Positions 31,517 through 41,634 of a stretch of DNA of 64,000 nt are shown here, one piece after another. The stretch lies in contig NC_091369.1 in assembly GCF_038502225.1 (NCBI RefSeq), positions 17,225,224 to 17,289,223 on the forward strand. The letters run 5' to 3'. The position numbers were made by a program, and so were the translations under genes. The number at the start of each line of letters is the position of its first letter. The stretch's first letter is position 1. The notes under the pieces were generated by a model that saw only the letters and a program-made list of their open reading frames with translations, was not told the origin of the DNA and made no database searches. This stretch comes from Cherax quadricarinatus. Lineage: Eukaryota; Arthropoda; Malacostraca; Decapoda; Parastacidae.

Positions 31517-31839
31517 GAAGAGACCGAAAATTCCATTTCCTCAGACCAAAAGCCTCTTCACCGCACCAAGGAGCCCACCTGTTCAAGAGGACCCCTTATA
31601 AAGCTCTCCTATTCTTCTATAGGAATAGCAAGATTGTCAGTTATTCCCGTATAAATGTCCGACGGACTTACCTACTGGGAACAGGAACTGAGGAACCTTT
31701 CTATTCCTTCCGTTGTTTAGTCGGCTACCACTAAAGTCGACTCTGTACATCCTGCTAAATTTATACTCAACAACAATATATTATATAGCCAGTCTACTGG
31801 TAATTATTTAAGGTGGGATTTCCAAACTTGATAGGCTCT
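31517..31839. other. Unassigned
   Basis: A plus-strand frame at 31435-31734 ('FLRPKASSPHQGAHLFKRTP', 'YKALLFFYRNSKIVSYSRIN') has no recognised family and starts inside the foldback. Nothing else is seen. Confidence 0.3.
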
Positions 31840-32435
31840 TGATAGACAAAAAGTTCACAAATCAAGTGACATTTGTTTGCCACTAAAATCCTTTATAGAA
31901 CATCCCAACATTTTGCTTCCCCAGGATTAAGACGATATGTCGGCTGCAGTCACATCAGATCCTGCCGAAAGTGTCAGTAAGTGAGAAAACCTAAAAACTA
32001 CTTCAAACCTGCATCACTTCATCCCATACCCGCTGATGGAGAACTATTTGCAGACCTGATCATAGTCTCAGTAAGACATTTACAAAGGCCAAGTCAGGTA
32101 ATCAATATCTCTTAAGCGTTGTTGAGAAAGCCACTAGGTATCATGAGGCAGTGATTATGTGCAGTACTAAGGCCACATTGATAGCCTTTATTAGATATAT
32201 ATCCCAATATGTAATTCCACGATCTATTCAGAGTGACCAGGGCACTAATTTTACTGTAAAAGTTCTTAGAGAAGCCTTCAGCTGAACAGGAATTAAATAA
32301 AGACTATCCTCAATATATCTTAATCCCAGGAAGCTTTGGTTAGGTTACACCACACTTATGAAAATCATGCGTTCATATTGCATATATTATTCCTACAGAT
32401 TGGGATGAATCGTTATGTGTGTTACCTTTTTGCCT
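31840..32435 (+). pseudogene. Ty3/gypsy (Gmr1-like) integrase fragment, second copy
   Basis: Frames in turn give a zinc-binding remnant ('SCRKCQ'), 'NYFKPASLHPIPADGELFAD', 'GNQYL', 'KATRYHEAVIMCSTKATLIA', 'FIRYISQYVIPRSIQSDQGT' (second catalytic Asp) and 'NFTVKVLREAF'. It matches the minus-strand integrase at 22070-22337 closely at DNA level ('agatatatatcccaatatgt', 'cacgatctattcagagtga'). It ends where the tRNA-Val module begins. Stops are frequent. Confidence 0.75.
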
Positions 32436-32752
32436 CGGTGTTATTATGATATTCACAAAAATGACAAACTTAACAAATTCAAAACAATGAAAGATACTTC
32501 GAATTAAGCTGTATTTGTTTTAATTGTATTTGTTACATAATTTTTTTTTTGACCAGTGTCAACTAAATCAGAACTGATGAAACATTTATCTGAGGTATTT
32601 TGTATTTCATTAATTTATAATATAATTCGGTTATAGTTCCTCATGATGTGTATATTATCGCGTTTTGACTTACTCAGTATAACTGCCGCAAAGCGACGAT
32701 AGAACTGTTTTATCACAGATTTCACAATTCACAAAATCATTAATATAAACAA

Positions 32753-32825
32753 TGTTTCCGCCCGGGATCGAACCGGGGACCTTGCGCGTGTGAAGCGCAC
32801 GTGATAACCACTACACTACGGAAAC
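32753..32825 (-). tRNA. tRNA-Val(CAC)
   Basis: A 73-nt cloverleaf with acceptor gtttccg/cggaaac, anticodon stem tgcgc/gcgca, loop ttcacac (anticodon CAC), T arm cccgg-ttcgatc-ccggg and discriminator A. All stems are intact. Confidence 0.95.
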
Positions 32826-33344
32826 TTATGCTTTCGTTATAGCAAAAAAATAAAGTAAGTGAAAATTTCCCGGCTTTAAAGACTATTCTTTTTCATTTGT
32901 GAAAAATATAATAATATTATACAATGCTAACAAGTAGATAAGTAAAGTTATTATTGTGAAGTAAATATTACGACACTGTTGTTTCTTATATATCATTTTA
33001 CTGTTAAGGAAATGTATAACCAAAGTGCTTCAGTGGCTGTCCAAAAGCGGCCATGACAGCTGGTGTATATTTCAGGAATGAAGACTTATTTTTTTTTGCG
33101 AGTTATTAAACCGGAGAGTTAGTAACCAAGGAAAACATAATGAAGCCACTGTCCGGTATATATCCACTGGCTCTTCACTCCTGTCCCAGGATGGACCCTC
33201 ACATTTCGTCTAACAGTCAGGTACCTGACTATTAGACGAAATGTCAGGTACCTAACTTTACCAAGGTCAGGTACCAGACGTTTGACATTAGACAAGAGAT
33301 ATCGACAAACTGGTATATAACATACCTAAACAAGCACCTAGAGG

Positions 33345-33440
33345 TATTTATTAGAAACCGCTTCTGTCCCTGTACCTTGAGCACTTCTATACAGTTAGAA
33401 ATGATCAAGGTTCCGGGACTGAAGGTTTTCAATAATTATA
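33345..33440. repeat. Palindromic pair of decayed hammerhead-like motifs
   Basis: 'tttattagaaaccgcttctg' on the left is mirrored by 'gttagaaatgatcaagg...gactgaaggttttcaataat' on the right. Each half resembles the motif 'gtgatcaaggtcccgggacc' + gaaacg + 'ttttctaataaat' in one orientation. Here both halves carry changes (gaagg for gaaac), so activity is unlikely. Confidence 0.55.
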
Positions 33441-33538
33441 TCGTAGTGTTTGCTTAAGTTTCTATTTAAATTAGCCTTGTTAATTGCATAAAGATAATAA
33501 GTTTCAGGAAACATTTCCGAGCAACAATCATACAGTTC

Positions 33539-34772
33539 TTAGGCCGCTACAGTGCTGAGGCCGCTACAGTGCTGAGGCCGCTACAGTGCTGAGGCTGCTA
33601 CAGTGCTGAGGCTGCTACAGTGCTGAGGCTGCTACAGTGCTGAGGCTGCTACAGTGCTGAGGCCGCTACAGTGCTGAGGCTGCTACAGTGCTGAGGCTGC
33701 TACAGTGCTGAGGCTGCTACAGTGCTGAGGCCGCTACAGTGCTGAGGCTGCTACAGTGCTGAGGCTGCTACAGTGCTGAGTCCGCTACAGTGCTGAGGCT
33801 GCTACAGTGCTGAGGCTGCTACAGTGCTGAGTCCGCTACAGTGCTGAGGCTGCTACAGTGCTGAGGCTGCTACAGTGCTGAGGCCGCTACAGTGCTGAGG
33901 CCGCTACAGTGCTGAGGCTGCTACAGTGCTGAGGATGCTACAGTGCTGAGGCCGCTACAGTGCTGAGGCTGCTACAGTGCTGAGGCTGCTACAGTGCTGA
34001 GGCTGCTACAGTGCTGAGGCTGCTACAGTGCTGAGGCTGCTACAGTGCTGAGGCCGCTACAGTGCTGAGGCTGCTACAGTGCTGAGGCTGCTACAGTGCT
34101 GAGGCCCCCTACAGTGCTGAGGCTGCTACAGTGCTGAGGCTGCTACAGTGCTGAGGATGCTACAGTGCTGAGGCCGCTACAGTGCTGAGGATGCTACAGT
34201 GCTGAGTCAGTGCTGCTACAGTGCTGAGGCTGCTACAGTGCTGAGGCTGCTATAGTGCTGAGACCGCTAGAGTGCTGAGGCTGCTACAGTGCTGAGGCCG
34301 CTACAGTGCTGAGGCTGCTACAGTGCTGCTACAGTGCTGAGGCCGCTACAGTGCTGAGGCTGCTACAGTGCTGAGTCACAGTGCTGAGGCTGCTACAGTG
34401 CTGAGGCTGCTACAGTGCTGAGGCTGCTACAGTGCTGAGTCCGCTACAGTGCTGAGGCTGCTACAGTGCTGAGTCAGCTACAGTGCTGAGGCGGCTACAG
34501 TGCTGAGGCTGCTACAGTGCTGAGGCTGTGCTGACAGTGCTGAGTCCGCTACAGTGCTGAGGCTGCTACAGTGCTGAGTCCGCTACAGTGCTGAGGCTGC
34601 TACAGTGCTGAGGCTGCTACAGTGCTGAGGCTGCTACAGTGCTGAGTCCGCTACAGTGCTGAGGCTGCTACAGTGCTGAGTCCGCTACAGTGCTGAGGCT
34701 GCTGCAGTGCTGAGTCCGCTACAGTGCTGAGGCTGCTACAGTGCTGAGGCCGCTACAGTGCTGAGGCCGCTA
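33539..34772. repeat. 17-bp minisatellite, about 70 copies
   Basis: The unit gctacagtgctgaggcc/t repeats almost without break. Variants concentrate at the last bases (ggct, ggcc, gtcc, ggat). A few units are shortened or fused (34205, 34325, 34377, 34525). It begins exactly where other modules have the tRNA-like segment 'cttacagtgccgagggagc' (46157-46175), which suggests the seed of the repeat. No spacer/repeat alternation is present. Confidence 0.97.
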
Positions 34773-34989
34773 ACAATTGATTCTTGAACACGCATACTGT
34801 GATAAACTGTACACTTATTCACTAAATATAATTAAGCAAAAGAAGACAAAATGTAGTATAACGTGATTTTATATTGCCAACGCATCGCCCACATAGTGGG
34901 CATTATCAAGTCGTAAATACAGTTATAGTACATTGAAGGAAGAGGATGTATGTACATATATAGGGAGCGTAGTGAAGTGAAGTGTCAGG
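34773..34989 (-). mobile_element. Decayed PLE-type 3' end with hammerhead-like motif
   Basis: On the minus strand 34873-34912 reads UUGAUAA, U, stem II GCCCA-CUAUG-UGGGC, then GAUG where GAAA is expected, then CGUU. Stem II is perfect but the GAAA box is mutated, so this is a relic. Surrounding sequence ('gcaatataaaatcacgttat') resembles the 3' ends of the PLE copies. No coding part remains. Confidence 0.6.
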
Positions 34990-35125
34990 TGATTGATGTT
35001 GCTAACCTGGAGGTTGTTCCGGGATCAACGTCCCCATGGCCCTGTCGATGACCAGGTCTTCTGCCAGCAGTAACAGTCTGGTTACTGTTACTGCTGGCTG
35101 CACACTGAATAACGTATGAACCACA
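34990..35125 (-). mobile_element. LINE D 3' end
   Basis: Reverse complement of 'ctaacctggaggttgttccg' and 'ggtcttctgccagcagtaac'. It matches 18650-18775 ('gccagcagtaacagcctagt', 'ggaataacctccaggtaac'). It is 5'-truncated to about 130 bp. Confidence 0.75.
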
Positions 35126-35895
35126 GCATGACTGGTCAGGTACTGTGGAAAATTGCATTTATCTGAATGTATCATTATGTACATAACAGTAAATAAATAA
35201 AGATAATTATTATTTATCAGTTAGACAAGTAGGAATTTGGGACACCTAGGTCGCACAAAATGTCCCCCTTCGATAACTACCACTGTCGTATCCACAAGTT
35301 GCTCTGGATCTATTAATTATAAATGAAATGTACATCACCAGGAATGCTGGTAAATATATAAATTTGTGGACTGTATATTAAAAATAATAAATGATTATAT
35401 ATATACACATATACATAACAGAAAGAGAATATCTTAATATCACCCACCAATTTGACTGGAGATTAATGTGTCATGTACAGGACCCCCCCTTTTGCCTACA
35501 TTTATGAAAAAAATTGCTGGCCAGAATTTAAACATAAATTAGACAGCTTATCTGAGGTTCCTGGAGTCGTCCTGTCCTGTCGCCTGATACTCAAATTATG
35601 CAGGAATGCACATTCAACAATTTTGCCTCCTATTTGAGAGGTATCAACCCAATTTTACCTCTAGAGCACGAAAATTCTTCCCATTACTAATTAACGTCTG
35701 TTCATTTCAAACAACAATGGCAACTGTCCTTCTGTGCAGGTGCAGAAAATTTCCCATTTTTTATGACATAAATCTTATTAAATACAGTATGGCTATCTAT
35801 TTACATATGACTTCTGTATTTCTGGAAAATATATATGGTATTTTCCACACTGCAGCCGGCAGAAGTTTGTTGCTAAACGACTCAAATTACTCATT
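35126..35895. other. AT-rich region, possibly the BEL/Pao 3' LTR
   Basis: No gene is recognised. It lies just downstream (minus strand) of the BEL/Pao pol C-terminus, so an LTR is expected here. No second copy in the window allows its ends to be set. Confidence 0.35.
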
Positions 35896-36055
35896 CCTTT
35901 AGGAGATGATTCCAGCCGGTTCTGGCTTGAGTGGCTGTTCTCCTAGTAGGTCTTACTACAATTTCATCTTCTGGCATCACTTGGTCTGCATTATCTTCCA
36001 TATCACTCGTGTCACTTTCCCTCAGATTTTCATTTACGTTTGATTGAACACCTAA

Positions 36056-36628
36056 TTACAAGGGAATCAATTTATTAATTGTGCATAAACTTTCCTGGCC
36101 ATGACACAAGACTTTGACATTCCTGACAACACCTTGTGCATCTGGGTACAATGTCAATACTTTGCCCAGAGGCCACAATGTTCGATGTTGTTCAGTGTCA
36201 ATTAACACAATGTAACCTGGTTGAATGGTTTGTCGATTTACTGCCTCTGTCACACCATAAAAGTGTTCACATAGTGTAAGAAGATATTCCTTACACCACA
36301 CATTACACCAATGATCAATTACTTTATTTAACATTTTAAATTTATTACACAACACTGCCGCATCATTGTAATCTTCATCACTTTCTTCCAGATTATCTCT
36401 ATAGACAGGGGCAGCTTCCAATTTCCCTCCATATCTTAGGTGAGAAGGTGTTAATACATCTGCATCAGGTGTATCACTCATGTACGAGAGAGGCCTATTA
36501 TTTATACGATTTTCCGCCTCCACTAACACTGCACAAAATTCCTCCAAATTAATTCTCTTCCGGTGTAGTACTTTACGGAGACACCTCTTCACTGTACCTA
36601 TCAGTGTTTTGTACAGCTTCCCTGCCAA
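36056..36628 (-). CDS. BEL/Pao integrase C-terminus plus DUF5641-like domain (fragment)
   Basis: A 190-codon frame: 'LYKTLIGTVKRCLRKVLHRK' is the end of the integrase core, 'ENRINNRPLSYMSD' and 'LTPSHLRYGGKL' follow, and 'IQPGYIVLIDTEQHRTLWPL...GKVLTLYPDAQGVVRNVKV' is the domain typical of BEL/Pao ends. Lys stands where the catalytic Glu of D,D-35-E is expected. It is part of the broken pol described above. Confidence 0.85.
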   Translation of the reverse strand: MAGKLYKTLIGTVKRCLRKVLHRKRINLEEFCAVLVEAENRINNRPLSYMSDTPDADVLTPSHLRYGGKLEAAPVYRDNLEESDEDYNDAAVLCNKFKMLNKVIDHWCNVWCKEYLLTLCEHFYGVTEAVNRQTIQPGYIVLIDTEQHRTLWPLGKVLTLYPDAQGVVRNVKVLCHGQESLCTINKLIPL

Positions 36629-36717
36629 GGGTCTCTAGGAGTAATAAATTTCCAGGTGCACCCTCGCTGGGTTAACAGAGATTGAACATTGTTACTATTA
36701 TTTAACTCAATCAAATG

Positions 36718-37377
36718 TTAAGCACCTGCTACAAAATTTGTGGCATTATCCGAAATCATCAATCTCGGACAGGATCTCCTAGCTGCAAATTTTCGAAACA
36801 GCTGTATAAACTGTTCTGCAGACAAGTCCTGTGCCACTTCTAAATGAATTGCCCTAGTAGCAGTACAGGTGAACAAACAAACATGCACTTTCAGTGGAAC
36901 ACCATCTGAAGTACCTGTTAAAATTATTGGAGCACTATAGTCTATACCTGTTACAACAAATGGTTTCAATAATTGTACACGCTCCTTTGGCAATGGTGGA
37001 GGACCTGGGTACATATAGGATCTGGCATCCACACGGCGACATATTACACAAGATTTAATCACCCTTTTTTCACTTTGCCGTCCTTGTGGAATCCAGAAAG
37101 TTTCCCTAATACAATTTAAGGTATCTTGTACTCCACCATGCATTACATTTTTATGGGCATTTAGAACAATCAAATTTGTTAGATGATGAGTTTTGGGCAG
37201 TAAGATAGGGTGTTTAGCATAATCACCCAATTCAGGATTTTGTAACCTACCTCTGCACCTAATTACATTGTTCTCTAAATACAGCTCCAATTTCTCTATT
37301 ATGGAACCTTTCACAATTTTTCTTTCCATCATCAATTTAATCTCATTTCCATAGATTTCCTCCTGTACCCTCTTCAT
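36718..37377 (-). CDS. BEL/Pao integrase zinc-binding and core (fragment)
   Basis: The 219-codon frame has 'HPILLPKTHHLTNLIVLNAH' and 'KNVMHGGVQDTLNCIRETFW', then 'CVICRRVDARSY' (H-H-C-C zinc-binding). The core carries 'VVTGIDYSAPI' (first Asp) and 'CPRLMISDNATNFVAGA' (second Asp). It stops directly after this block, so the core is split from its end at 36628. Confidence 0.85.
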   Translation of the reverse strand: MKRVQEEIYGNEIKLMMERKIVKGSIIEKLELYLENNVIRCRGRLQNPELGDYAKHPILLPKTHHLTNLIVLNAHKNVMHGGVQDTLNCIRETFWIPQGRQSEKRVIKSCVICRRVDARSYMYPGPPPLPKERVQLLKPFVVTGIDYSAPIILTGTSDGVPLKVHVCLFTCTATRAIHLEVAQDLSAEQFIQLFRKFAARRSCPRLMISDNATNFVAGA

Positions 37378-37384
37378 CCAATAT

Positions 37385-38323
37385 TCAAGAGGAAAACTTA
37401 TATGAAATATTCATCTTGTTTAGAAATTTAAACACCAACTTAGTTACACTGATTAGTTTGGGTAAAGAAGAATACCTATTTATATCAAATGCTAAGGGAA
37501 GACAAACTATTGGAGCGGTGGTCACAGTAATTTCAACAGGAGCAATATACGCCTTTTGTACAGGCCAATTAGCTTTATTTACCAACCAGCTCGGTCCTTT
37601 AAACCATGATACAGCATTTACAAATTTAGCATAAGGTAAACCTTGAGACAAGAAATCAGCTGGATTCTCCTCACCAGGTATATGATTAAATGTTAACATA
37701 TGCTGACCCAAACTAGTATACTTCTCTTGCATCTGATTAATTTCAGTGGCTCTGTTTTGTACGTACACAATTTTACTGTTTCCATTACGAATCCATTGTA
37801 AGGATACCTCATTATCAGACCAAATTACAGTGTCACTAATATTTATCTCCTGCAACTTATTTCTTACATAATTAGCTAATTTGGCACCTACATAAATGAC
37901 TGTTAATTCCAACTGAGGTAAGGTACGTGATTTTATTGGAGACACTTTATTCTTAGACATAACAAGAGAAATAACACTATTACATTGAAGGTAAGCAACT
38001 GCTCCATATGCCAATTTTGAAGCATCACAAAAAATGTGGAGTACATTTTTCCCATTTGGATTGGCTACCTGGCGTGGGAACTCCAGCATTGGAATTTTCT
38101 CATAATCACCAATTAATTCATCCCACCTGTTAATGAATTCCTCAGGTAGAATTTCATCCCAAGCACATTTAAGTTTCCATGCTTCCTGAATTAATAATTT
38201 CCCTCTTATAGTAAGGGATGACACTAAACCTAGTGGATCAAAACATTTGGAAACTTCAGCAAGCAAGACTCTCTTAGGTAATTTATTGGGCATACTGTAA
38301 TTATTAGGTTTTAACATTAACAA
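37385..38323 (-). CDS. BEL/Pao RT thumb and RNase H (fragment)
   Basis: The 312-codon frame contains 'KRVLLAEVSKCFDPLGLVSS' (BEL/Pao signature), 'VLHIFCDASKLAYGAVAYLQ' (RNase H first Asp), 'LPQLELTVIYVGAKLANYVR' (Glu), 'DTVIWSDNEVSLQWIRNG' (Asp) and 'YTSLGQHMLTFNHIPGEENPADFL' split by position (final Asp). All four RNase H acidic positions look present. An in-frame TGA upstream (about 38363) parts it from the polymerase. Confidence 0.85.
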   Translation of the reverse strand: MLMLKPNNYSMPNKLPKRVLLAEVSKCFDPLGLVSSLTIRGKLLIQEAWKLKCAWDEILPEEFINRWDELIGDYEKIPMLEFPRQVANPNGKNVLHIFCDASKLAYGAVAYLQCNSVISLVMSKNKVSPIKSRTLPQLELTVIYVGAKLANYVRNKLQEINISDTVIWSDNEVSLQWIRNGNSKIVYVQNRATEINQMQEKYTSLGQHMLTFNHIPGEENPADFLSQGLPYAKFVNAVSWFKGPSWLVNKANWPVQKAYIAPVEITVTTAPIVCLPLAFDINRYSSLPKLISVTKLVFKFLNKMNISYKFSS

Positions 38324-38362
38324 ATCTCTCTCAGTATCCCAAGTTAATCCCAGTTCATTACT

Positions 38363-39469
38363 TCATTTTGGCACTTCATCTCCAGGGTAATCTTTACTTA
38401 TTTTGTCCTTTAATTTGGACGAATTACTATTCCATTCCCTCAGAGGCATATTTGCACTTTGTATTATTTTATTAGCCTCTCCATAAGTCATTAACAGTTC
38501 CTCTTCAGTTGACATCACACCCAGGAAATTGTCCATATAAAATTGTTTGCTCATTACTTTACTCAATGGACTTCCCATACATTTAAGGTGTGCATTTATC
38601 GTCGCTTGAAGTAGGAACGGACTCGATGTAGAACCAAATAATACGCTCCTAAAGCGAAAGGTTTTCAGAGGGCTAAGTGGGTCAATAGGATTCTCAGGCC
38701 ATAAAAAGCAGGTACAATCCCGGTCAGCCTCTTGTAAACCCACTCTTAGGAAAGCTTTACTTATGTCAGCCGCAAAGGCATAATGCTTCACTCTGAAATT
38801 TAATAAGATATCTCCTAATTTTTCCGTCAACGACGGACCTGTCATCAAACAGTCATTTAAACTAGGTATATTTTTCTTACTCCTGGCACTACAATTAAAC
38901 ACAATTCTCAGAGGAGTGGTCTTAGAATCCTTTTTCACTCCTTGATGTGGCAAATTGTGACCATAAATTTTGGCTTGCTCAGGAGGTACCTCTTCTATAA
39001 ATTTATTAATTAATTGTTCAGCAATTATATCATTATAGGCAGTATCGAGATGGCTTCTTATAATCTCAGCTATAATTGACTCTAGTAATTTGCCTACAAT
39101 TGAGGTCAGGCTTATTGGGCGGTAATTTGACGGTAACGACTTGTCCCCTGTTTTAAAAATAGGAATTACTTTAGCCATCTTCCACATATCAGACACTACA
39201 CCTGTTTGAAGAGATAAATTAAAAATATTAGTTAATGGTTCACAGAGTTCCATTTTGCATTCCTTAAGAACCCTTGAAAAAATCTCATCAGGACCCGGCG
39301 ACTTATTTTGCTTCAGTCGGTCTATCTGCTTCACAACCATTTCACTAGTGACTGTGATGTTACATAATTTATCTTCTTCTAGCTCACTATAAAAATTAAT
39401 TACTGGAAAACTGTTAGTGTCTTCCTGTGTAAAAACCGAGAGAAAATAATTATTTAAAATCGAGCACAT
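38363..39469 (-). CDS. Chimeric open frame: CR1-like LINE RT fused to BEL/Pao RT
   Basis: One 369-codon frame. Residues 1-141 are CR1/L2-like LINE RT ('FSVFTQED'-type start, 'VVKQIDRLKQNKSPGPDEIF', 'KTGDKSLPSNYRPISLTSIV', 'LLESIIAEIIRSHL'). From residue 142 on it is BEL/Pao RT ('LINKFIEEVPPEQAKIYGHN', 'YAFAADISKAFLRVGLQEAD', 'YMDNFLGV'). The switch lies at about 39047 and keeps the frame. The LINE part loses its catalytic palm, whereas the BEL part retains AADIS and Y-M-D-N. It ends at a TGA that is a nonsense codon within the BEL reading. Whether it is transcribed is unknown. Confidence 0.85.
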   Translation of the reverse strand: MCSILNNYFLSVFTQEDTNSFPVINFYSELEEDKLCNITVTSEMVVKQIDRLKQNKSPGPDEIFSRVLKECKMELCEPLTNIFNLSLQTGVVSDMWKMAKVIPIFKTGDKSLPSNYRPISLTSIVGKLLESIIAEIIRSHLDTAYNDIIAEQLINKFIEEVPPEQAKIYGHNLPHQGVKKDSKTTPLRIVFNCSARSKKNIPSLNDCLMTGPSLTEKLGDILLNFRVKHYAFAADISKAFLRVGLQEADRDCTCFLWPENPIDPLSPLKTFRFRSVLFGSTSSPFLLQATINAHLKCMGSPLSKVMSKQFYMDNFLGVMSTEEELLMTYGEANKIIQSANMPLREWNSNSSKLKDKISKDYPGDEVPK

Positions 39470-39618
39470 TTCATTCTCTTTGTCAGTAAGATGCCCACAG
39501 TTATTTTTAAGGGGACCTATCTTATCTCTAACTTTTGTTCTATAGACGTGGAAAAAACTCTTTGGGTTAGTTTTAGAATCCCTAGCAACTTTAATTTCAT
39601 AGTCCCTTTTAGCTTTTC

Positions 39619-40278
39619 TTATCCACTTTTTAATGTCCCTCTTAATGTCAATATACTGATTATAAGATGACCCTCACCTCTTTTGATACGCCTATAAATT
39701 CCTTTCTTATGCCCTAGTAGATATTTGAGCCTATTATTCATCCATTTTGGGTCATTTCTATTTGATCTAATTTCTTTATATGGGATAAACGTTCTTTGAG
39801 CAGCATGTATAGTGTTCAGAAAACTGTCATATTGATAGCTCTCTTCGTTACCCCAGTCAACAGATGATAAGTGTTCTCTAAGCCCATCGTAATCTGCTAA
39901 GCGAAAATCTGGGACTGTTACTGAGTTATCGCTACTTTCGTACTTCCATTCAATGCTAAATATAATTGATTTGTGGCCGCTAGCACCCAGTTCCTCTGAA
40001 ATTTCTAAATTATTAACAAGGGATTCATTATTTGCCAGAACTAAGTCAAGCAGGTTATTTCCCCTTGTAGGTTCTGTCACAAACTGCTTCAAAAAACAGT
40101 CCTGAAGTACTTCTAAGAAGTCGTATGATTCTAAATTCCCAGTCAAGAAATTCCAATCAATATGACTAAAGTTAAAGTCTCCTAGAATTACTACATTATC
40201 GTGCCTTGTGGCCTTAACAGTTTCCTCCCATAGTAATCTCCCTTGGTCCCTATCTAAGTTTGGGGGACGGTATATCAC
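39619..40278 (-). pseudogene. LINE endonuclease C-terminal half and linker (catalytic SDH lost)
   Basis: The frame has 'MIYRPPNLDRDQGRLLWEET', 'NVVILGDFNFSHIDWNFLTG' (G-D-F-N present), 'PTRGNNLLDLVLANNESLVN' and 'LGASGHKSIIFSIEW'. The last block is S-D-H in active enzymes and S-G-H here, so the catalytic Asp is missing. It continues to the linker 'DPKWMNNRLKYLLGHKKGIY'. The N-terminal half sits in another frame at 40429-40782 ('NSRSARNKMDELRLVASAGN', 'VFALTETWFN'). Confidence 0.8.
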
Positions 40279-40796
40279 TCCTAAAATCAGTTTTTCATGC
40301 CCCTTTTAAAAATTCTATCCAAACAGACTCTGTATGTGTTACTTCAGACTTAATACCCGTTTTTATGCAACAGTTCAAGCGATCTCGGACATACAATGCC
40401 ACCCCATCGCCCTTCCCGATACTTCTATCTACTTGGAACAATTTAAAACCCTGAATGTGACATCCGCAGGCATGTCCCGACTTTTTGAATTAAACCACGT
40501 CTCAGTTAAGGCAAATACATCAATGTTACCTGCACTAGCGACTAATCTCAACTCGTCCATCTTATTCCTAGCACTACGGCTATTAGCATAATAAACATTG
40601 AAAGACTCTCCTTTCTCTTTACCCTTCCTGCTCATTTCTGTTTTTCTACTAAACCTATTACTGTCCTTATCACCCAATGTCACTGGCTTTTCAATATCTA
40701 CCTCGTTCTGCTTATTACTAGTTCCTTTAGAACTCATAATATTACTACACTGGGACTTCACTGTTTTCCTGCCAAAACCCATACCACTAACTATTC

Positions 40797-41634
40797 CTAG
40801 TTTAAAGTCCTAACAGCTCCCTCCACTGCAGTTGCCAGTGCTCCCACCCCAGACCTAGATAAGTGAACCCCATCCCTGGCATACATGTCATTTCTGCCAT
40901 AGAAGAGGTCCCAGTTGTCAATGAATGGTACCGCATTTTCCTTACAGTATTTGTCCAGGCAGCAATTGACACCAATTGCCCTGGACAACCATTCATTTCC
41001 AACTCCTCTCCTTGGCAAAATACCGCATATGACAGGGTTCCCACCCTTCCTCCTAATTATTTCTATTGCTGACCTATACCTGCTAATCAGGTCTTCACTC
41101 CTACATCTGCCAACATCATTGCCTCCAGCACTGAGACAGATAATAGGAATACTCCCATTACCTCTCATGATGTCATCCAGACAGCTAACAATATCCTCCA
41201 TCCCAGCCCCAGGAAAGCAAACTCTCTGTCTCCTACTCCTGTCCTTCAAGCAGAACGCCCTATCCATATACCTAACTTGGCTATCCCCAACAACAACAAT
41301 ATTCTTACCTTCCTTGGTGTCGTTCGTCGTGACGTTCCCAGTAGTCGACTCACATTCGTCGGGTAGCACTGAGAATGCATTAGATGTTTCCACAACAGTT
41401 TCCACGGCAGTCTCTTTCTTCTTCATCGTTTCTGCCTTTCCATTCGTCTTCTTGATCGTCAACTTCGTTCCCTGTTGTCCAGCCACTGAGCGGTTTCATT
41501 TCTTGACCTGAGTACTCAAAACATGAGGACTGCTACGAATCTTCTTGTTTTCCTCGGTCAGTCGCCGAATCTCCATCTTCGCCATCCTCAGTTCTTCCTT
41601 AAGCTGTTGGTAAAGTTGCTCGATGGAGGGCATC
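40797..41634 (-). pseudogene. LINE ORF1: coiled coil plus SGNH/GDSL-type esterase domain
   Basis: Starting at 41634 ('MPSIEQLYQQLKEELRMAKM') a leucine-rich helical segment precedes one in-frame TGA at about 41500. The long frame 41486-40797 then carries an SGNH hydrolase-like fold: 'NIVVVGDSQVRYMDR' (block I Ser), 'IICLSAGGNDV' (block III G-x-N-D) and 'MYARDGVHLSRSGV' (block V D-x-x-H). Esterase-bearing ORF1 proteins are known from CR1-clade LINEs. The catalytic residues look intact; the nonsense codon parts the coiled coil from the esterase. Confidence 0.82.

Larger units (their letters stand above)
32436..33535. repeat. tRNA-Val module, copy with minisatellite at its end
   Basis: Order along plus: AT-rich flank with 'gatacttcgaattaagctg'; the minus-strand tRNA-Val; 'ggaaatgtataaccaaagtg'; a degenerate SINE core ('tcaggtacctgac', duplicated); 'tatcgacaaactggt'; a palindromic hammerhead-like pair (33345-33440); then 'tttcaggaaacatttccgag'. 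The same order is seen at 45346-46185 and 62700-63476, and inverted at 57000-57840. Confidence 0.75.
35896..39046 (-). pseudogene. BEL/Pao retrotransposon pol (RT, RNase H, integrase, DUF5641-like end)
   Basis: Minus-strand order: RT from 39046 ('GVKKDSKTTPLRIVFNCSAR', 'KNIPSLNDCLMTGPSLTEKL', 'YAFAADISKAFLRVGL', 'FRFRSVLFGSTSSPFLLQAT', 'KQFYMDNFLGV' with Y-M-D-N); in-frame TGA at about 38363; 'LLAEVSKCFDPLGLVSSLTI' and RNase H ('HIFCDASKLAYGAVAYL', 'SRTLPQLELTVIYVGAKLA'); a 1-nt shift near 37380; integrase ('HKNVMHGGVQDTLNCIRETF', 'VTGIDYSAPI', 'LMISDNATNFVAGA'); stop; then 'LYKTLIGTVKRCLRKVL' and the terminal domain to 36056. A stop separates a further tail ('VVRPTRRTATQARTG'). The usual integrase Glu (Y-E-R-L-I-G) is Lys here. 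The element is dead. Confidence 0.85.

Noticed and set aside
33539..34772. CRISPR-like array
   Set aside because: The 17-bp units abut directly with no unique spacers, in a eukaryotic sequence; it is a minisatellite.
34873..34912. Active hammerhead
   Set aside because: Stem II is perfect but GAAA is GAUG and stem I has mismatches; it is listed as a relic.
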